Part shown: positions 26,715-35,991 of the stretch, one piece after another
Position numbering within the stretch: the stretch's first letter is position 1
Layout of the letters: every line of letters begins with the position of its first letter
Assembly: GCF_000964795.1 (NCBI RefSeq)
Contig: NZ_LANX01000001.1
Coordinates: forward strand, 620,001 to 684,000
From: Candidatus Neoehrlichia procyonis str. RAC413
Lineage (GTDB): Bacteria; Pseudomonadota; Alphaproteobacteria; Rickettsiales; Anaplasmataceae
Reading direction: 5' to 3'
DNA length: 64,000 bases
Notes under the pieces: model-generated
What the model saw: only the letters and a program-made list of their open reading frames with translations
Database searches by the model: none
What the model was told of the DNA's origin: nothing
Translations under genes and position numbers: made by a program

Positions 26715-27494
26715 TTATCTTTTAAGCATAAGCTGCTTAATTTTTGCTATTGCTTGTGCTGGATTAAGATCTTTAGGACAGGTTTGAGTGCAATTCATTA
26801 TTGTATGACAACGATATAATTTAAAAGCATCATCTAACATATCCAAACGCTCATCTAAAGCTTCATCTCGGCTATCAACAATCCACCTATACATTTGCAA
26901 CAATGCTGCTGGACCTAAATACTTATCTGAATTCCACCAATAACTAGGACAAGAAGTACTACAACTAGCACATAATATACAATCATAAATTCCATCCAAT
27001 TTACTTCTATCTTCTATAGTTTGAAAACGCTCACTATCCACAGACTCAGGTTCTTTAGCTTTCAACCATGGACTAATAGATTCATATTGTTTATAAAAAT
27101 TACTCAAATCAGGAACTAAATCTTTTATAACATTCATATGAGGTAATGGATAAATTTTAACATCTGATTTAATGTCAGAAATATATTTTGTACATGCAAG
27201 TGTATTAGTACCATCAATATTCATTGCACAAGAACCACATATTCCTTCACGACACGATCTTCGAAATGATAAGGTAGAATCAACTTCATTTTTTATCTTT
27301 ATCAAGGCATCAAGTACCATTTGCCCGCACTGATCCATATCAATAAAAAATGTATCTATTCTTGGATTATCTTCATCATCTGGAGACCATCTGTATATTT
27401 TAAAGCATTTTACATTTCGCGCATTAACAGCAGCATAGTAAACCTTACCATTTTTGTTAATTTTAGAATTCTTGGGTAAAGAAAACTGAACCAT
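26715..27494 (-). CDS. sdhB: Succinate dehydrogenase iron-sulfur subunit
   Basis: SdhB carries electrons from the SdhA flavin to ubiquinone in complex II. The start chosen is the ATG at 27494, with GAAGGA 7 bases upstream and a 10-bp gap to sdhA; an upstream start at 27545 would overlap sdhA. This gives 259 aa, the normal length. The 2Fe-2S ligands are in [15 protein letters not shown], the 4Fe-4S in [13 protein letters not shown], and the 3Fe-4S in [12 protein letters not shown]. SdhC and SdhD, the membrane anchors, are not in this window. Confidence 0.97.
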   Translation of the reverse strand: MVQFSLPKNSKINKNGKVYYAAVNARNVKCFKIYRWSPDDEDNPRIDTFFIDMDQCGQMVLDALIKIKNEVDSTLSFRRSCREGICGSCAMNIDGTNTLACTKYISDIKSDVKIYPLPHMNVIKDLVPDLSNFYKQYESISPWLKAKEPESVDSERFQTIEDRSKLDGIYDCILCASCSTSCPSYWWNSDKYLGPAALLQMYRWIVDSRDEALDERLDMLDDAFKLYRCHTIMNCTQTCPKDLNPAQAIAKIKQLMLKR

Positions 27495-27504
27495 AATTAA
27501 TCCT

Positions 27505-29301
27505 TCAATATATTCTTTTCTGAGGAGGGAAATATTGCACTTCATTCGTAAGAGTTGAATTTGCTATATTTTTATAGTCAATCTTTATATTATTACAATT
27601 ATAATCACACCATGCCATAGTATGTTTCATCCAATTCTCATCATCACGCTCAGGAAAATCTTCCCGAGCATGAGCACCCCTACTTTCCGTACGATTTGCC
27701 GCGCAATTCATAGTAATTACTGCTTGTGGCATCATATTAGTAAGTTCTAAAGCTTCAACTAAGTCACTATTCCAAATCATACTTCTATCAGTAATAGAAA
27801 TTTCTTTCATAGATGCAGCAACTTCTTTTATTTTTTCTTTACCTTGATCCAATACTTCTGCCGTACGGAATACAGCTGCATGTAACTGCATAACATTTTG
27901 CATATTGTTACGTATTTCTGACACTCGCAAACTTCCTTGTGAAAAACGTATTTTATCAAATCTATCAATAATCCATTCCTCACAACTTTTCTTTACAGTA
28001 CAGCAAGGTGTACCAGTTTTAATAATCTCCTTTGCCCTAATAGCAGCAGCTCTTCCAAATACTACTAAATCTAATAATGAATTGGATCCTAAACGATTTG
28101 CTCCATGGACAGAAACACATGCAGCTTCTCCTATTGCAAAAAGTCCTGGTACTATTTTTTCTACACCTTCTTCTAACGTTACAACCTCACCATAATAATT
28201 TGTAGGAATACCTCCCATATTATAATGCACCGTAGGAAGTACAGGTATTGGATCCCTTGTAACATCAACCCCAGCAAAAGTTTTTGCAGTTTCACTAATT
28301 CCAGGTAATCTTTCACGAATAACCTTAGGATCAAGATGAGCTATTGATAAATAAATATGATCTTTTTTCTTACCAACTCCCCTTCCCTCACGTATCTCTA
28401 TAGTCATAGATCTACTTACGACATCACGTGAAGCCAAATCCTTAGCCTTAGGAGCATAACGTTCCATAAACCTTTCGCCTTCAGAATTAATTAGATAACC
28501 ACCTTCCCCTCTACAACCTTCTGTAATTAAACATCCGGAACCATATATACCTGTAGGATGAAACTGAACAAATTCCATATCTTCTAAGGGCAATTTTGCT
28601 CTTGTAACCATACCCCCACCATCACCTGTACAAGTATGAGCACTAGTTGCAGAAAAATAAACCCTTCCATACCCTCCTGTTGCTAAAACAACCGCATGTG
28701 CACGAAATCTATGCAATGTACCATCACACAACGACCAAGCTAATACACCTTGACATTGGCCTTCATCACTCATAATCAAGTCAATAGCAAAATATTCAAC
28801 AAAAAACTTAGCATTAAATTTTAAAGATTGCTGGTATAACGTATGAAGTATAGCATGACCTGTTTTATCTGACGCAGCACAAGTACGCTGCGCAGGTTTG
28901 CCTTTACCAAACTCTGTAGTCATACCTCCAAAAGGACGTTGATATATTTTTCCATCCTTAGTACGAGAAAAAGGAACCCCATAATGCTCTAATTCAATAA
29001 CTGCTTGCATTGCATTCTTACACATATATTCAATGGCATCTTGATCTCCTAACCAATCTGAACCCTTTACTGTATCAAACATATGCCAACGCCAATCATC
29101 TTCTGTAACATTACCAAGTGCCGCACTAATACCGCCCTGAGCAGCAACTGTATGACTACGTGTTGGAAAAATTTTAGAAATACATGCAACTGATAATCCT
29201 ACAGATGTCATACCAAGTGTAGCACGCAACCCTGCACCACCAGCACCAACTACCACAACATCATATTCATGATCTATAATCTCATATGCAAAACTAGACA
29301 T
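27505..29301 (-). CDS. sdhA: Succinate dehydrogenase flavoprotein subunit
   Basis: SdhA oxidises succinate to fumarate with covalent FAD as part of the TCA cycle and respiratory chain. The ATG at 29301 gives 598 aa beginning [20 protein letters not shown], as expected; a GTG at 29322 would add seven residues. Visible features are the Rossmann motif [11 protein letters not shown], the FAD-linked His in [10 protein letters not shown], and [38 protein letters not shown] and [18 protein letters not shown] are also present. It heads the sdhA-sdhB-thyX group. Confidence 0.98.
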   Translation of the reverse strand: MSSFAYEIIDHEYDVVVVGAGGAGLRATLGMTSVGLSVACISKIFPTRSHTVAAQGGISAALGNVTEDDWRWHMFDTVKGSDWLGDQDAIEYMCKNAMQAVIELEHYGVPFSRTKDGKIYQRPFGGMTTEFGKGKPAQRTCAASDKTGHAILHTLYQQSLKFNAKFFVEYFAIDLIMSDEGQCQGVLAWSLCDGTLHRFRAHAVVLATGGYGRVYFSATSAHTCTGDGGGMVTRAKLPLEDMEFVQFHPTGIYGSGCLITEGCRGEGGYLINSEGERFMERYAPKAKDLASRDVVSRSMTIEIREGRGVGKKKDHIYLSIAHLDPKVIRERLPGISETAKTFAGVDVTRDPIPVLPTVHYNMGGIPTNYYGEVVTLEEGVEKIVPGLFAIGEAACVSVHGANRLGSNSLLDLVVFGRAAAIRAKEIIKTGTPCCTVKKSCEEWIIDRFDKIRFSQGSLRVSEIRNNMQNVMQLHAAVFRTAEVLDQGKEKIKEVAASMKEISITDRSMIWNSDLVEALELTNMMPQAVITMNCAANRTESRGAHAREDFPERDDENWMKHTMAWCDYNCNNIKIDYKNIANSTLTNEVQYFPPQKRIY

Positions 29302-29937
29302 TATTAACAAACTAGAAAACACTATATATGATTTCAGGCTACCATAATAACTTCATGAGTCAATAACAAAACTTCTTGCAGTAAAGACTAAGTTAAAAAA
29401 TATTATTAATTTATGCGATATAAAACTCAACTCTTCTTCATATACATACATATATAGAACTGCACTCGCTATAATAAATACATTATTAAAATATATATTT
29501 ACCATAAATTTCTTTAACTTTAGCTATATTTTTATAAACTCTCAATTTATTAACTTTATAACTACTACTGCTATAACATGTTATATAGCAGCTAGCATGT
29601 TACCTTTTTCCTCCCTAACATCATAACCAAGAACTTTTAAAAGTTCTTAGTTTTATAATAACTCATATTCTTTTACTATTCAACATTATGAACATTGCTA
29701 CACTCACTTTATTTTATAATATGCCAATTCATAAACTTTTCTTACTAGATCACCGATATAAACCTTATCATACAAACAAACATAAAGGTATCTTCGTACA
29801 ATTATTACTGGTATTGAGCATTCTACCCTTAAACTTTATTAAATTATGCAAATCTACACACCTTTCAACACTATTAAATACAAATCACTTACATATAAGT
29901 TACATATTTTATCTGTAAAACAATATAAAATTACTCC
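29302..29937. other. Spacer upstream of sdhA
   Basis: This region lies between sdhA and the stop of the ABC transporter gene, all on the minus strand. It should contain the sdhA promoter. It also contains the 20-bp palindrome at 29629-29648, and TAACATG...CATGTTA repeats around 29575-29602. A 76-codon plus-strand frame at 29688 has no family resemblance or ribosome-binding site and is not accepted. Confidence 0.4.
29629..29648. promoter_or_regulatory. 20-bp perfect palindrome
   Basis: AAGAACTTTTAAAAGTTCTT equals its own reverse complement over all 20 bases. It lies about 330 bp upstream of sdhA, in the spacer before the ABC exporter's 3' end. It could be an operator for a dimeric regulator, or a hairpin stem. 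There is no T-run directly after it on the minus strand to suggest a standard terminator. Confidence 0.45.
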
Positions 29938-31674
29938 TTAAAAGTTATTATTACCAGTTAATAATTGCAGCCTTACAAGTTTTATATATAATCCGCTGGG
30001 ATTCTCCATAAGTGATTCATGTGTACCAACTTCTTCTATAATACCATTATTAAAAACAATGATTTTATCAGCCTTCATTACTGTTGATAATCTATGAGCT
30101 ATTATTATCATTGTTTTACCATGCATAATTTTATCTAAAGCATTCTGTATAATTTTCTCATTACGAGAATCTAATGATGATGTTGCTTCATCTAAGATCA
30201 ATACCTCGGAATTTTTCAATATTGCTCTAGCAATTACAATTCTTTGCCTTTGACCTTCAGATAAACACAATCCCTTTTCCCCTACAAAAGTAGAAAATTT
30301 ATCAGGCAAACTATTTATAAAATCCATTATACATGCATTTTCTGCAGCACTAATTAATTCCTCATGCGTATACTTATTGGCACCATAAGTTATATTGTCC
30401 AGTATAGTTCCAGAAAATATTACAGGATTTTGAGGGATAAGGCTAAAGAAAGATCTTAAATTATGTAAAGATAATTGTTTTATATTAATTCCATCAATAG
30501 TTATACTTCCGCTATTAACATCATAAAACCTAAACAACATATTAACTAACGTGCTTTTACCACTTCCAGATGGACCAACTAAAGCCACTTTTTCTCCAAC
30601 ATTAATAGAGCAACTTACATTTTTCAATGCAGGAACACTTAACTTACTAGGATAATAAAATGTAACATTATTAATTAAAATAGATGTTTTAATTTTATCT
30701 ATCGTCTTACAATCATGTACTTCAACAATATCCGACTCTGTATTTAATAATTGAAATATTCCCTCAGATATTCTAGTAGCTCTTTGCAAATCTTGCATAT
30801 TATCCCCAATACTATTTATTGACCCAGCCGCTAATGACGAATAAAAAAGGAACGAGAATAATGATCCTGATGTTATATTATGGGCAATAACTTCTTGAAT
30901 TCCAAACCATAACACAACACCTATAGAACCCATAACAGACGTAATAATTAATGTTACTAATAGCGCACGAAAATATGTATATTTTTTAGTTATAATTAAT
31001 GACTGATCTAATAAACTAGTAAATTGTTGACTTACTATTTTCTCCTTTACGAAAGACTGAATCACATTAATGCCACGACATGTCTCATCACTAAAATCTG
31101 CTATTTTATCTATTTTGCTACTTACACATTTCGATAAGGTTTTTACTTTTTTACCAAAAAAGGTTAATACAGTTAATATTATAGGTATAATAAGTGCTGT
31201 ATAAATTGTTAATTTAAAATTGGTATGAATTAACATTGCAACACTGCCAAGTAAAATAGTAGCATTTCTCAAAATTACTGACATGCTGCTATTTAAAATT
31301 GATTGCAATATTGAAGTATCAGTAATTAACTTTGTCATCAAACTTGAAGTACTTACTTTCTCGAAAAAACTTGGAGATAAGTATATAATTTTATTATATA
31401 ATGCAATTCTAATATCACGTATAACTTTCTCACTTCCATAACCCGTTAACCACATACGAAAAAAAGAAGTAAAAGCCATTATTATAACTATGGCTAGCAT
31501 CATAAATAAAGGCCCTTTAATGCTTGTAGTATTTGTAAAAAAGCCTATGTCTATTAAAGTATGTAATCCCCTTCCAAAGGCTAAAATAGTACCAGAAGAT
31601 ACAATAACCGCAATATATGCAAATATAAAATACAATATATGCGGCCTAATATATGAAAATAGTATTCTCATCAA
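29938..31674 (-). CDS. ABC exporter, MsbA-like (fused membrane and ATPase domains)
   Basis: This 578-aa half-transporter has an N-terminal six-helix membrane domain (about residues 1-310) and a C-terminal ATPase. The ATPase has Walker A GPSGSGKST, Q-loop SLIPQNPVIFSG, signature LSEGQRQR, Walker B VLILDEATSSLD and H-loop IIAHRLST. It resembles exporters annotated as lipid A/multidrug (MsbA-type). Ehrlichia do not make lipopolysaccharide, so lipid or drug export is more likely than lipid A transport (inference). It starts 1 bp after cyaY and is co-transcribed with it. Confidence 0.92.
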   Translation of the reverse strand: MMRILFSYIRPHILYFIFAYIAVIVSSGTILAFGRGLHTLIDIGFFTNTTSIKGPLFMMLAIVIIMAFTSFFRMWLTGYGSEKVIRDIRIALYNKIIYLSPSFFEKVSTSSLMTKLITDTSILQSILNSSMSVILRNATILLGSVAMLIHTNFKLTIYTALIIPIILTVLTFFGKKVKTLSKCVSSKIDKIADFSDETCRGINVIQSFVKEKIVSQQFTSLLDQSLIITKKYTYFRALLVTLIITSVMGSIGVVLWFGIQEVIAHNITSGSLFSFLFYSSLAAGSINSIGDNMQDLQRATRISEGIFQLLNTESDIVEVHDCKTIDKIKTSILINNVTFYYPSKLSVPALKNVSCSINVGEKVALVGPSGSGKSTLVNMLFRFYDVNSGSITIDGINIKQLSLHNLRSFFSLIPQNPVIFSGTILDNITYGANKYTHEELISAAENACIMDFINSLPDKFSTFVGEKGLCLSEGQRQRIVIARAILKNSEVLILDEATSSLDSRNEKIIQNALDKIMHGKTMIIIAHRLSTVMKADKIIVFNNGIIEEVGTHESLMENPSGLYIKLVRLQLLTGNNNF

Positions 31675-31675
31675 C

Positions 31676-32002
31676 TTATATAACTATATTAAACAACAAA
31701 TGCATTTCTTTTTTTATAAATTCAACTAAATTACAACCAGCTTCATTGCACCAAATTTTTAAGTCACTATCATAACTAAAACGTACCGATCCGCTTAGAG
31801 GTGATGATACCCATATCTGCATGGAAAAATCATGCTTGCTAATTACATATTCATTTTTTTCACTAGCAATCTTTATCAAACCTTCATAACTATCACATTC
31901 TAAGACATTATTATAATCGGCATTTTCTATTAAAAATAATAAAGAATTCAAACTTTCACACGCTAAATTTTGAAACTGAGATATAGATAAACTTTTTACC
32001 AT
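31676..32002 (-). CDS. cyaY: Frataxin-like iron donor CyaY
   Basis: CyaY binds iron and regulates Fe-S cluster assembly by IscS/IscU. The 108-aa protein has the frataxin pattern. An acidic N-terminal helix has FLIENADYNNVLECDSYEG, followed by the beta-sheet segment IWVSSPLSGSVRFSYD (family consensus QIWLSSPxSGPxxFxxD). The C-terminal helix has AGCNLVEFIKKEM. It is separated from the ABC exporter by 1 bp. An iron/Fe-S link with that exporter is possible but unproven. Confidence 0.9.
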   Translation of the reverse strand: MVKSLSISQFQNLACESLNSLLFLIENADYNNVLECDSYEGLIKIASEKNEYVISKHDFSMQIWVSSPLSGSVRFSYDSDLKIWCNEAGCNLVEFIKKEMHLLFNIVI

Positions 32003-32558
32003 ATATATTCCATTTTATATATTAATAAGAATCATAGTTTACATACCAAACCCTTCTTCAGCAATTAATGAAAAATGTTAAAAATCAAATTATTAAATCA
32101 TCACATATTACATATAACATGTTGTTATCTATAGAATTTATCATGTTAAATAATAACATAACTACATATTAGAAATACGTTAAAAGTAATTTTATATTTA
32201 CTAACCAATGTAAATATAACCTTCCGTAAAGTCTGCTACTATCTAAAATTAAACACCATAATATTAGTTATTTTGATAAAATAATAACCTTACACTAGAG
32301 CTAATTTTAAATACATAATTTAACTACATTTCCTATAGAAAACCTGCACATCAACACAGAAACCTTCAACTTACATAAAACACTAACTTTTTTATCCTAA
32401 TCCAAACACAGATACATCCCCCTTATACAAATTACTTTTACACCTGTTTTTCACAATACAACTTAAATTCTAAGCATTTTACCAAACATAACCATAATGG
32501 CCACCTATAAATTTAACTTATCAAAAAATCTACTCTTAAATTACAAACATATAAAGTT
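32003..32558. other. Spacer upstream of cyaY
   Basis: This 556-bp AT-rich region holds the 5' flank of cyaY and the 3' flank of glyA. I find no supported frame, tRNA or clear repeat. Confidence 0.4.
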
Positions 32559-33836
32559 CTAAAAATTACAAAAAGAAAAATCCTTCAATTTAGAACATAA
32601 CCTAGTAACTTCATTTCTTACTTTCGATTCAATAACAGAAATATTACCCACATTATCAGATAATCCATTCAATATTTCGCCTATCAAGTGACCTATTATT
32701 TGAAAATCTACAACTCCTAATCCCCTTGAGGTTTCAGCAGCACTACCTAATCTCAATCCTGATGTTATAAAAGGTTTAGTTGTATCAAACGGTACAACAT
32801 TTTTATTACAAACAATACCAGATCTTTCTAACGATAGTACTGAATCTTTACCTGTAATATTTTTTGATCTCAAATCCACAACCATTAAATGGCTATCCGT
32901 ACCACCTGTTACAATATCAAATCCCTGTTTTTGTAATATATCAGCTAATGCTCTGGCATTATCTACTACTTGTTTTCCATAAAGTTTAAACTCTGGCTTT
33001 AATACTTCACCAAATGCTACAGCTTTAGCTGCAATTATATGTACTAATGGACCACCTTGCATACCAGGAAATACTGAAGACTGAATTTTTTTATAAATGT
33101 CTTCATAATTAGTCATAATAACCCCTCCACGAGGTCCACGTAAAGTTTTATGTGTAGTTGAAGTAATAACATGTGCATAATTAATAGGAGAAGGATATAC
33201 TCCTGCAGCAATTAACCCCGCATAATGTGAAATATCTGCTAAAAAATATGCACCTACTTTATCAGATATCTCACGAAATGCTTTAAAATCTATACAACGT
33301 GGATATGAAGATGCACCAGCAATAATTAAAGATGGATTACAAGAAGTTGCAATCTTTTCGACTTCATTCATGTCTATTAAACCTGTATCACGGTCAACAT
33401 CATATTGTACAGATTTAAACCATTTTCCAGATACACTTACAACAGACCCATGAGTCAAATGCCCTCCACAGCTAAGTGACATTCCCAATACTGTATCCCC
33501 TGGCTTTAGTAGCGCCATAAACACTTCTTGATTTGCTTGAGAACCAGAATGAGGTTGCACATTTGCAAATTTACAACCAAATATTTCGCGCAGCCGTAAA
33601 ATTGCTAAATTTTCCACTAAATCTGCACATTCACATCCACAATAATACCTATGACCAGGATACCCTTCAGCATATTTATTCGTAAATACTGATCCTTGAG
33701 CTTGTAGAACCGCTTTACTAACAAAATTTTCTGATGCTATTAGCTGTAGACATGTTTTCTGACGCCGAACTTCTTGCATTATACAATTAAAAACTTCACA
33801 ATCAGAATTTTTAAGATCATCATTAGCGATACTCAT
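32559..33836 (-). CDS. glyA: Serine hydroxymethyltransferase
   Basis: GlyA converts serine and THF to glycine and 5,10-methylene-THF using pyridoxal phosphate, and is the main entry of one-carbon units used by FolD and ThyX. It has 425 aa, the normal length. [19 protein letters not shown] contains the conserved N-terminal region. [18 protein letters not shown] is the family motif, and the PLP Lys lies in [19 protein letters not shown] ribosome-binding site precedes the ATG. It lies 128 bp downstream of rplI on the same strand and could be read through from the ribosomal operon. Confidence 0.98.
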   Translation of the reverse strand: MSIANDDLKNSDCEVFNCIMQEVRRQKTCLQLIASENFVSKAVLQAQGSVFTNKYAEGYPGHRYYCGCECADLVENLAILRLREIFGCKFANVQPHSGSQANQEVFMALLKPGDTVLGMSLSCGGHLTHGSVVSVSGKWFKSVQYDVDRDTGLIDMNEVEKIATSCNPSLIIAGASSYPRCIDFKAFREISDKVGAYFLADISHYAGLIAAGVYPSPINYAHVITSTTHKTLRGPRGGVIMTNYEDIYKKIQSSVFPGMQGGPLVHIIAAKAVAFGEVLKPEFKLYGKQVVDNARALADILQKQGFDIVTGGTDSHLMVVDLRSKNITGKDSVLSLERSGIVCNKNVVPFDTTKPFITSGLRLGSAAETSRGLGVVDFQIIGHLIGEILNGLSDNVGNISVIESKVRNEVTRLCSKLKDFSFCNF

Positions 33837-33964
33837 GCATTACCTCAAATAAAATTAACTATGGCCTTAAATCTTTTTTAATGCATCAAAAAAATTATTA
33901 ATTCTTAACTTTAATACTACATAAGTAATACATATCACTAATTAACAATAAACTAAATCCTATC

Positions 33965-34531
33965 TTATATGATTTTGCTATCGTTAGTTTGTGCATCCAT
34001 ATCTACACCATTAATATCAGCATTAACATTCACCTGATCTTCCTTGGACTTCTCTTTATGTAATTTTCTAATTTCTTCAATAGCTGCTTCATTCTTAACA
34101 ACATATAGCTTAATAGGAACCACCAAATCTGCATGAAGCTCTATATTAATGATGTATTCACCTAAATGTTTTATAACTCCATTAAAAAATATACTTTTTG
34201 GACTAAAATTATATCCTTGACAACAAAGCAAATTTGAAACATCTTTTAGAGTTACCGAACCAAAAAGCTTACCGTCATCTGATGCTTGTTTAGCAATAGC
34301 TACGTATTTTCCATCTAGTAACAATTTTACTTTTTGAGCCTCTGCCAATTTTTTACGATTTTCTTCTTCTATCAGTAAATATCTTTGCTTTAAAGCCTCC
34401 AAATTTTCCTTAGTTGCTCTCACTGCTTTTTGTTGGGCTAATAAATACCTAGCATATCCAGGCTTTACCTTTGCCACATCACCTGCTTTTCCTAAATTTC
34501 TAACACTCTCTTTTAAAATAACCGATAACAT
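33965..34531 (-). CDS. rplI: 50S ribosomal protein L9
   Basis: This large-subunit protein bridges the ribosome's L1 region. The N-terminal domain is canonical: VILKESVRNLGKAGDVAKVKPG, then YARYLLAQQKAVRATKENL. A connecting helix (LEALKQRYLLIEEENRKKL) leads to a C-terminal domain with DGKLFGSVTLKDV. At 188 aa it is longer than the usual 150; the extra 35 or so residues form an acidic, charged tail (HKEKSKEDQVNVNADING...), typical of some Rickettsiales. It is the last gene of rpsF-rpsR-rplI, 26 bp after rpsR. Confidence 0.97.
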   Translation of the reverse strand: MLSVILKESVRNLGKAGDVAKVKPGYARYLLAQQKAVRATKENLEALKQRYLLIEEENRKKLAEAQKVKLLLDGKYVAIAKQASDDGKLFGSVTLKDVSNLLCCQGYNFSPKSIFFNGVIKHLGEYIINIELHADLVVPIKLYVVKNEAAIEEIRKLHKEKSKEDQVNVNADINGVDMDAQTNDSKII

Positions 34532-34557
34532 ACAATCCTATAAAAATACAGATTACA

Positions 34558-34845
34558 TTAACAATAAGGCAATAAAGCTAAAAACCTAGCCCTTTTTACA
34601 GCTAAAGCTAGAAGTCTCTGCCTTCTAGCTGAAACTGAAGTAATTCTACTCGGTAAGATTCTACCATATTCTGATATAAACTTAGTAAGCATAACCTTAT
34701 TTTTATAGTCTATTTCATCATTTGAACATTGAGCTAAAGGACAAGATTTAGATTTTTTAAAATATGGCCTTTTTAAATACGCTAAAGGAGAATAAGCTGT
34801 ACCACCAGAACCATTAGCATTATTTTTCTTACTCTTTTGTAACAT
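34558..34845 (-). CDS. rpsR: 30S ribosomal protein S18
   Basis: S18 binds the 16S rRNA platform with S6. The ATG at 34845, 2 bp after the rpsF stop, is preferred (95 aa). A TTG two codons upstream overlaps rpsF by 4 bp. The core is [20 protein letters not shown], then [20 protein letters not shown], followed by [11 protein letters not shown]. Pairing with rpsF is the universal order. Confidence 0.96.
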   Translation of the reverse strand: MLQKSKKNNANGSGGTAYSPLAYLKRPYFKKSKSCPLAQCSNDEIDYKNKVMLTKFISEYGRILPSRITSVSARRQRLLALAVKRARFLALLPYC

Positions 34846-34847
34846 AA

Positions 34848-35180
34848 TCAATCTTTACCTAAATTCACCATCCAAGAATCACCTTTAGGGATCTTATTAA
34901 CCCTTAAACACAAGAATCTAATTACATCTTCGTTTAACCTAATTTTACGCTTAAATTCATTAATAATATTACAATCATTAACACTAATATACATCATACA
35001 ATAATGACCCTTATTAGCTTTGTCAATACTATAAGCAAAATCCAACAACCCCCAATATTCATACTTAATCAGCTCAGCACCAACCTTTATTAATAAAGTT
35101 GATAATCCTTTTATTAATCCTTCTAATTCATACTGCGTTAAGCCTTGCTGTGCTATAAAAGTAAACTCGTATAAAAGCAC
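34848..35180 (-). CDS. rpsF: 30S ribosomal protein S6
   Basis: S6 heterodimerises with S18 on the small subunit. The 110-aa protein begins [21 protein letters not shown] and has [24 protein letters not shown], split here as the family's YWGxRxLAYxIxKxxxGxY motif. The start is a GTG with an AGGGAGA 5 bases upstream, a strong ribosome-binding site. A candidate promoter lies at 35211-35238. Overall the rpsF-rpsR-rplI order and spacing are normal. Confidence 0.96.
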   Translation of the reverse strand: MLLYEFTFIAQQGLTQYELEGLIKGLSTLLIKVGAELIKYEYWGLLDFAYSIDKANKGHYCMMYISVNDCNIINEFKRKIRLNEDVIRFLCLRVNKIPKGDSWMVNLGKD

Positions 35181-35210
35181 ACGCTCTCCCTAAATAAAGT
35201 TAACTACGCA

Positions 35211-35238
35211 ATTATATATAATATAATATTATAATCAA
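35211..35238 (-). promoter_or_regulatory. Candidate promoter of rpsF operon
   Basis: On the minus strand, TTGATT (35238-35233) and TATAAT (35216-35211) are separated by 16 bp. They lie 31 bp upstream of the rpsF start. The perfect -10 and placement before a ribosomal operon support it, though the region is very AT-rich. Confidence 0.45.
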
Positions 35239-35404
35239 GTTAATTATTTACCTAACATTCTAGTTTTATCTACTCACAATAGAGTCCCTACAAATAATAC
35301 GTCCATACATTATAAAAACAGCCCTAAGTTACCTCGTAAAACATATTCATAAAAAGAATTAAACCCATTATTATAAGTGCTAAATAGTTCAACACATATA
35401 ATAC

Positions 35405-35977
35405 TTACTTTTTATCATGTTTATTACTATATCGTTTATTTAACACTTCATGCGTAATAATTTTTATTTTATCATAAGTAAATTCTGGAATAGCTTCACT
35501 GACATACTCATTGACAACATAAAAAATATTATAATAGTAAGATCCTGAAAACCATTCGGGAAGAATAACCCTATCATCACTCTCACTTGAAGAATATAAA
35601 AAAGTATAGTAAAAAGTTTCTATTATAAAAAATAAACAACAAGAAAATACTATCCCCTTAATAATACCTACTAATAGCCCTGCAACCCTATCTAATACAT
35701 TATATCTTATTGGTAATAACAAATACATTAAAAAACTATTCAATATGATTACAAAAACCGTAACCGAAATAAAAACAGTTATAGTAGATAATGCACTCAC
35801 CACAGTTTCAGAATTAATTCTTTGACTATAAACATCAGAAAAATAATCATGATAATTAGCTGTCAATATTATAGAAGCTAAAATACCTCCTATACCAAAT
35901 ATTTCTTTTATAAATCCTCTAAAAAACCCCACTAGCATACATAGTAATATAATCAAAATAACTGCTATATCTAACAC
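35405..35977 (-). CDS. CvpA-family membrane protein
   Basis: This 190-aa inner-membrane protein has four hydrophobic segments (about residues 3-21, 26-45, 63-88 and 103-125). The start MLDIAVILIILLCMLVGFFRGFIKEIFGI matches the CvpA family pattern (D...I.....l.G..RG...E...). CvpA is linked to colicin V production and to envelope stress, with no firm mechanism. It begins 14 bp after the TRAP permease gene, so the two are co-transcribed. Confidence 0.85.
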   Translation of the reverse strand: MLDIAVILIILLCMLVGFFRGFIKEIFGIGGILASIILTANYHDYFSDVYSQRINSETVVSALSTITVFISVTVFVIILNSFLMYLLLPIRYNVLDRVAGLLVGIIKGIVFSCCLFFIIETFYYTFLYSSSESDDRVILPEWFSGSYYYNIFYVVNEYVSEAIPEFTYDKIKIITHEVLNKRYSNKHDKK

Positions 35978-35991
35978 AACATAGCCTCATA

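Noticed and set aside
29688-29918. A 76-codon plus-strand frame upstream of sdhA
   Set aside because: It has no ribosome-binding site, no recognisable family and a composition typical of random AT-rich frames.
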